64,000 nt of DNA from Billgrantia zhangzhouensis. Its GTDB lineage: Bacteria > Pseudomonadota > Gammaproteobacteria > Pseudomonadales > Halomonadaceae. Position 1 is the first letter of the stretch. Every line of letters starts with the position of its first letter. The stretch spans positions 62,001 to 126,000 of the forward strand of contig NZ_JABFTT010000004.1 of the NCBI RefSeq assembly GCF_021404465.1, given 5' to 3'. Under the pieces are notes generated by a model, which saw only the letters and a list, made by a program, of their open reading frames with translations, was not told the DNA's origin and ran no database searches. Positions 62,815 through 64,000 of the stretch are shown one piece after another. The translations under genes and the position numbers were made by a program.

Positions 62815-63918
62815 ATGACCTGTCAACGCAAGCTGTCGCTGGCCGTCGCTCTGGGATCGCTGGCCATGGCCGCAACCGCTGCCCAGGCCAACGAGGTGCG
62901 AGTCTACAACTGGTCGGACTACATCGCGCCGGATACCCTGGAAAAGTTCACCGAAGCCACCGGCATCCGCGTCATCTACGATGTCTACGATAGCAACGAA
63001 GTGCTCGATGCCGCGATGCTCTCGGGCCGCTCCGGCTACGACGTGGTGGTGCCCTCCAACCACTACCTGACCCGTCAGGTCAGCGCCGGGGTCTACATGG
63101 AGCTGGATCACGACAAGATCCCCAACATGGAGAACCTCAACCCCGAGCTGATGGACGATCTGGAATCGATCGACCCCGGCAGCCGCTACTCCATTCCTTA
63201 CATGTGGGGCACCAACGGCATCGGCTACAACGTCGAGCGGGTCACCGAGATCCTCGGTGAGGATGCACCGCTGGATTCCTGGGCACTGATCTTCGATCCC
63301 GAGACCACCACCGCACTGCGCGAGGGCGGCTGTGGTATCGCGATGCTCGACACTGGCGATGACATGCTTTCCTCCGGCATGGCCTACCTGGGGCTGTCGC
63401 CGCTCTCCGAGGAATCCGCAGATATCGAGGCGGCAGGCGACCTGATCGCTGCGGTGCGCGACAACGTCACCTATTTCCACTCCTCGCGCTATATCTCGGA
63501 TCTCGCCAACGGCGACATCTGCGTGGCGGCGGGCTACTCCGGCGACATCTTCCAGGCCGCCGACCGCGCCGAGGAGGCGGGGCGCGATTTCACTATCGAC
63601 TACATCATCCCAAAGGAAGGGGCGGCGCTGTGGTTCGACATGATGGCGATTCCGGCGGATGCGCCGAACCCTGATAACGCCCATGCCTTCATCAACTTCA
63701 TCCTCGAGCCCGAGATCGCCGCCGGAATTACCGAGTACGTGGTCTACGCCAACCCCAACATCGCCGCCAACGAGTTCCTCGACCCCGACATCCTCAACGA
63801 TCCGGCCATCTACCCCGACCAGGAGGTGATGGATAACCTGTTCGTGCAGGAAGAGAAGCCCTTGGCCGTGCAGCGCGTGCGCACTCGTGTCTGGAACCGG
63901 GTGAAGTCCGGCATCTGA
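62815..63918 (+). CDS. Periplasmic polyamine-binding protein (PotF/SpuD-like)
   Basis: A 367-residue ABC substrate-binding protein. The signal peptide ends at ATAAQA, residue 25. VRVYNWSDYIAPDTLEKFTE and VYDSNEVLDAAMLSGRSGYD are the PotD/PotF family opening. YMWGTNGIGYNVERV and the tryptophan/aspartate residues that hold the diamine follow. GAAGAGG precedes the ATG. Putrescine is the more likely ligand given the PuuA/PuuB-like genes. The permease and ATPase genes would lie beyond the window. Confidence 0.9.
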   Translation: MTCQRKLSLAVALGSLAMAATAAQANEVRVYNWSDYIAPDTLEKFTEATGIRVIYDVYDSNEVLDAAMLSGRSGYDVVVPSNHYLTRQVSAGVYMELDHDKIPNMENLNPELMDDLESIDPGSRYSIPYMWGTNGIGYNVERVTEILGEDAPLDSWALIFDPETTTALREGGCGIAMLDTGDDMLSSGMAYLGLSPLSEESADIEAAGDLIAAVRDNVTYFHSSRYISDLANGDICVAAGYSGDIFQAADRAEEAGRDFTIDYIIPKEGAALWFDMMAIPADAPNPDNAHAFINFILEPEIAAGITEYVVYANPNIAANEFLDPDILNDPAIYPDQEVMDNLFVQEEKPLAVQRVRTRVWNRVKSGI

Positions 63919-63926
63919 TCGCTCCG

Positions 63927-63948
63927 TGCCGGCCCCGTGGGGCCGGCA
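63927..63948 (+). terminator. GC-rich hairpin after the PotF-like gene
   Basis: A nine-base stem TGCCGGCCC/GGGCCGGCA with a four-base loop, starting eight bases after the stop. Without a T run it may only attenuate, letting permease genes downstream be transcribed at lower level. From here to 64000 nothing else is evident. Confidence 0.4.
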
Positions 63949-64000
63949 GAGCATGTTGATCGATGCCGCGCTGGCCATTCCTGCGGCGTCTTCAGCATCC

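Overview
The window is GC-rich, densely coding gammaproteobacterial chromosome. Protein families, the betI-betB-betA choline-to-betaine operon and the lolB-ispE-prs-rplY-pth-ychF / hemA-prfA-prmC neighbourhood all point to a Halomonas-like member of the Halomonadaceae. I saw no insertion sequence, prophage, CRISPR array or rRNA. This assignment rests on reading the sequence, not on a database search.

Layout. 1-5.8 kb: housekeeping genes (end of a DMT exporter, nadK, a metallophosphoesterase, the rhomboid protease glpG, a yeaC-like gene, a DUF2797 gene and a GST). 5.8-9.3 kb: a radical-SAM gene with a LexA-like operator over its promoter, divergent from a copper P1B-type ATPase. 9.3-24 kb: a large cobalamin island. 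Its first half (cobT, cbiB, cobD, cobU, cobS, cobC and a degenerate cobU paralogue) assembles the nucleotide loop. A promoter plus cobalamin riboswitch then introduces btuB-btuF-btuC-btuD (uptake), cobB, cobO, bluB and cobQ. 24-28.4 kb: CinA-like amidase, glutaminase, GDPD, an orphan gene and a quinone oxidoreductase. 28.4-31.4 kb: one 987-residue LysM protein of unknown role. 31.5-36.5 kb: an RpiR regulator divergent from an aminotransferase/CMD pair, then an SLC13-type transporter. 36.5-43.2 kb: fadE and betIBA. 43.3-47.7 kb: a tRNA-Met/tRNA-Asn cluster, prc, apeB and a second tRNA-Met. 47.8-59.6 kb: the conserved translation, cell-envelope and haem block, with an Lrp regulator between prmC and moeB. 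59.9-63.9 kb: a polyamine-catabolism set (PuuB-like, PuuA-like and a PotF-like binding protein).

How it works together. The B12 island can import corrinoids, adenosylate and amidate them, make dimethylbenzimidazole and attach the lower ligand. No corrin-ring-building gene is in view, so this section serves salvage or the late pathway. The bet genes fit osmoprotection in a salty habitat.

Most worth a second look: the degenerate CobU-like gene at the end of the first cobalamin operon; a palindromic intergenic repeat present twice with compensatory stem changes; the LexA-like site over the radical-SAM promoter; the large LysM protein with internal repeats; and a tRNA-Asn copy with a compensated acceptor-stem change. 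I found no clear evidence of a wholly new multi-gene system.
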